Assembly: GCA_029204225.1 (NCBI GenBank)
Contig: CM055112.1
Location: 45,677,563 to 45,741,562, forward strand
Direction of reading: 5' to 3'
Origin: Diphasiastrum complanatum
Taxonomy: Eukaryota; Streptophyta; Lycopodiopsida; Lycopodiales; Lycopodiaceae
Length of the DNA stretch: 64,000 nt
The position numbers and the translations under genes were made by a program. The notes under the pieces are model-generated. The model was not told where the DNA came from. It worked only from the letters and a program-made list of their open reading frames with translations, and did no database searches. Shown piece by piece: positions 61,965 through 64,000 of the stretch. Each line of letters opens with the position of its first letter. Within the stretch, counting starts at the first letter, position 1.

Positions 61965-62931
61965 TATCAGAGAGTAGATGAGAGTGCTTCATCATATGTA
62001 ATGAGAGTAAAGGGTCTTAATCAAGAGTTAGATGGTATTGGAGATGCTCTTAAGAACACTAAACTTGTTCAAGTAGTCCTTAATGGACTTAGAGATGAGT
62101 ATGAAATATTGTGCAGACTTATGCTGTGAGGGAGGAACATCCATCCTTGGAGACATTGCAAGGTGTTCTCATTGCCGAAGAAAGCAGGCAAGAAAACAAA
62201 TGTTGAGGATAAACAGACTTTCATTGAAAGATGGTGGAGATGACAAAGCACTCTTCATCAGAGACAAGTCAAGAGGCAAGGGCAAGGGACAACAACACTT
62301 CAAGAAGGACAAAGCCAGAGAAGGTGGTGAGGATCAGTCCTCACAAGCTGCAACATCCAGTGGCAAGAAGAAGCTGTCAAAGATCAAGTGTTTTTTCTGT
62401 GGCAAGAAAGGATACTATGCACCAAACTGTTTCAAGAAGAAGAACCAATCCAAGCAAGCTAACCTTACTAATGAGGATGAGTGTGAGGGTGTTGAGAGTG
62501 AAAGAGAGGATTCATTAATGATGTCTACTTTTTCATGTTTTCCTTTCAAGAATGAAGAAGTTTGGTGGATAGATAGTGGGGCTAGTTCCCATATGTCTAG
62601 TTCTAGAAACCCTTTCACTAGTCTCATGCCATATCTAGGTGCAAAAAGATCAATCTATACTGCTAATGATGTAGAGTGTAGGATTGAAGGAATAGGTAGT
62701 ATTCCATTGCATGCATCATCATCAAAATCTTTTTGCTTACATGATGTACTGTACGTACCTAGATTGACGAAAAATCTCATTAGTGTAGGACAATTGTTTG
62801 ATAGTGGATTGGATGTCAAGTTTCAAGTTGACAAGTGTATAATCTCAAGAGAAAATGAAGTCATTGCTAGAGGATCTAGAATTGGTAAGCTGTACAAACT
62901 AGATTCTAGGGAGAGTGCTAACATGTTTTGA
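61965..62931 (+). pseudogene. Copia gag-protease fragment of another family
   Basis: The first part (61965-62110) is the end of a Gag core (VKGLNQELDGIGDAL, LVQVVLNGLRDEYE) in one frame; the main frame 62083-62931 follows after a shift. It carries Lys/Gly-rich linkers, CFFCGKKGYYAPNC (62389-62430, Tyr replacing the knuckle His), and the protease active site WWIDSGASSHM (DSG at 62572-62580), followed by LHDVLYVPRLTKNLISVG and GKLYKLD, usual for Copia proteases. It stops at 62931 before integrase. Protease cuts the polyprotein; here its motif is intact, but the element is cut at both ends. Confidence 0.87.
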
Positions 62932-63328
62932 TTGGTCAAAAATATAAAAAGAATCTTTACAAAGGTTCTTTATGGCAATGTCTCCAATACGAACCTCTCG
63001 AGTTGTTGTGTCAGATGCTATGACATCTATATTGATGGGCTCTCAAACATGTTAAATCAGTCAAACTCTGCATGGACCAAAATGTACTCTGTTCATAATG
63101 TAGTTTTCCGAGTGTGCCTATGGTTGTTGAGACCATTTGTTAGTTCAAGTGTAGAGGCTGTCTCTTCTGAAGTTGGGGTTCTCTCTTCTGAAGTTTGGGT
63201 AATGCATCTAAGAATGGTAGTTAGATTTTCATCACTAGGAGCTGGTGGGGAAGGCCAACGGGGTATCACTAACTCCGTATAACATATAGTTGTTAGGCCT
63301 ACACATACCCAGTTTAGATTTGCTGCTA
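62932..63328. other. Unassigned stretch between Copia fragment and right block
   Basis: An open frame 62932-63282 has no recognised motif. The DNA is absent from A and B as part of the 3,242-bp difference. Confidence 0.4.
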
Positions 63329-64000
63329 GTTAGTACACGCTTAGAGTACTTTCATTTGCTCTATGTTTGACTCGAAACAATCGATCTCCTGGGATGAGAA
63401 AATGTTGGACATAAGGGCTATAGAAGTAGTAATAAGCTACCACTTGTCATACTACTTGACAGAAGTCTCTTGGTAGGGGAAGGTCACTTAGTGCGTACTT
63501 CTCATGGGAAGTCTATCGAGGTTAAAAGCTTGCTCAATGGGTTGCAATTGTAAGGTCTGTGTGGTCACTAATATCCATTGTTGATTTATTTTGATGTATA
63601 GTGTGGCCCTTACCAGAAATTCTTTGTTATCGATCTCAAGTGCTAAGTCTCCAGTTCGAAGGCCACATACCGTAGTATCGAGTCCTATGATGGTCATGTA
63701 GAGTCCGGTGAAGCGAAGTATAGGACAATATTGTTGTGGTCGGCACTCATCTATCATGTCCTTGATGTTTAGGCCCTTTATCTATTGTATGATGATATGT
63801 AGTGGTACTGTTCTAGTGGCAAAGACTCTCTCTAAGCTTGGGTGGATGCTTTGAGGTTCTCAACAACTCTAGAAGGTGTGGGTCTTGTTCTTATCCAGTT
63901 TCATATTTATCACTGAGCTTTTAGAACATTCTACTCTCTCCAATTCATTCCTCTCTACACCCAATAATTTTCTTGATGATTTACATAGCACCTTACCTCT
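63329..64000 (-). pseudogene. Unidentified decayed coding region, cassette C (cut by window end)
   Basis: Copy of 25249-25920 with a few substitutions (FTGLYM, LALEIDNKE). The same block follows the Copia deletion point in A and B. Confidence 0.35.

Larger units (their letters stand above)
46670..64000 (+). repeat. Segmental duplication, cassette C (open at the right)
   Basis: The third direct copy. It begins within the GST upstream region (matching 30223) because the first 470 or so bases and the spacer are missing. It lacks 1,973 bp found in A and B near 54018, but keeps 3,242 bp (60087-63328) that A and B lost. The right block from 63329 again matches 25249 onwards. Confidence 0.95.

Overview
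The window looks like nuclear DNA of a vascular land plant. It has one intron-containing tau-class glutathione S-transferase (GST) gene, present as one complete and two broken copies, in AT-rich DNA made mostly of decayed LTR retrotransposons (Copia and Gypsy lineages) and one non-LTR element. Nothing bacterial (operons, ribosome sites, CRISPR) is visible. Tau GSTs with a single phase-0 intron point to vascular plants; a fern or lycophyte is possible, but the sequence alone does not fix the species.

Layout. 1-1137: the 3' end of a Gypsy pol (integrase), then a 25-bp minisatellite (1497-2412) and a probable LTR start at 2722. 3241-4706: a Copia remnant with an integrase fragment, an unidentified reading frame and an RNase H tail. 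4707-8451: a minus-strand remnant with zinc knuckles and an internally duplicated, unidentified protein. From 8452 to the end, a cassette of about 17 kb occurs three times: A 8452-26308, B 29758-46674, C 46670-64000 (running off the window). Each holds, in order, the GST, a (TC)n tract, a Copia integrase/RT fragment, a minus-strand non-LTR retroelement, a Copia U5/PBS/gag, LTR pieces around a minus-strand unidentified ORF, and a larger Copia element. A 3.4-kb spacer (26309-29757) with more LTR pieces separates A from B. B and C are joined directly.

The three cassettes are not simple copies. A has the intact GST. B and C share a 511-bp deletion in GST exon 2, loss of the TATA region, and loss of the RT catalytic site of the non-LTR element. 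A and B share a 3,242-bp deletion in the big Copia element, which C lacks. B therefore has a C-type left half and an A-type right half, and single-base markers place the switch between 36441 and 36460. One unequal crossover in a two-copy array, followed by a deletion at the B/C junction, explains this; a misassembly must be excluded.

Only the GST in cassette A looks like a working host gene. Most of the rest is retroelement debris. The most unusual coding signal is a protein family seen in three reading frames (3644-4527 plus, 5674-7358 minus, 18680-19405 minus and its copies) that share short motifs, are attached to Copia-like parts, and match no domain I recognise.
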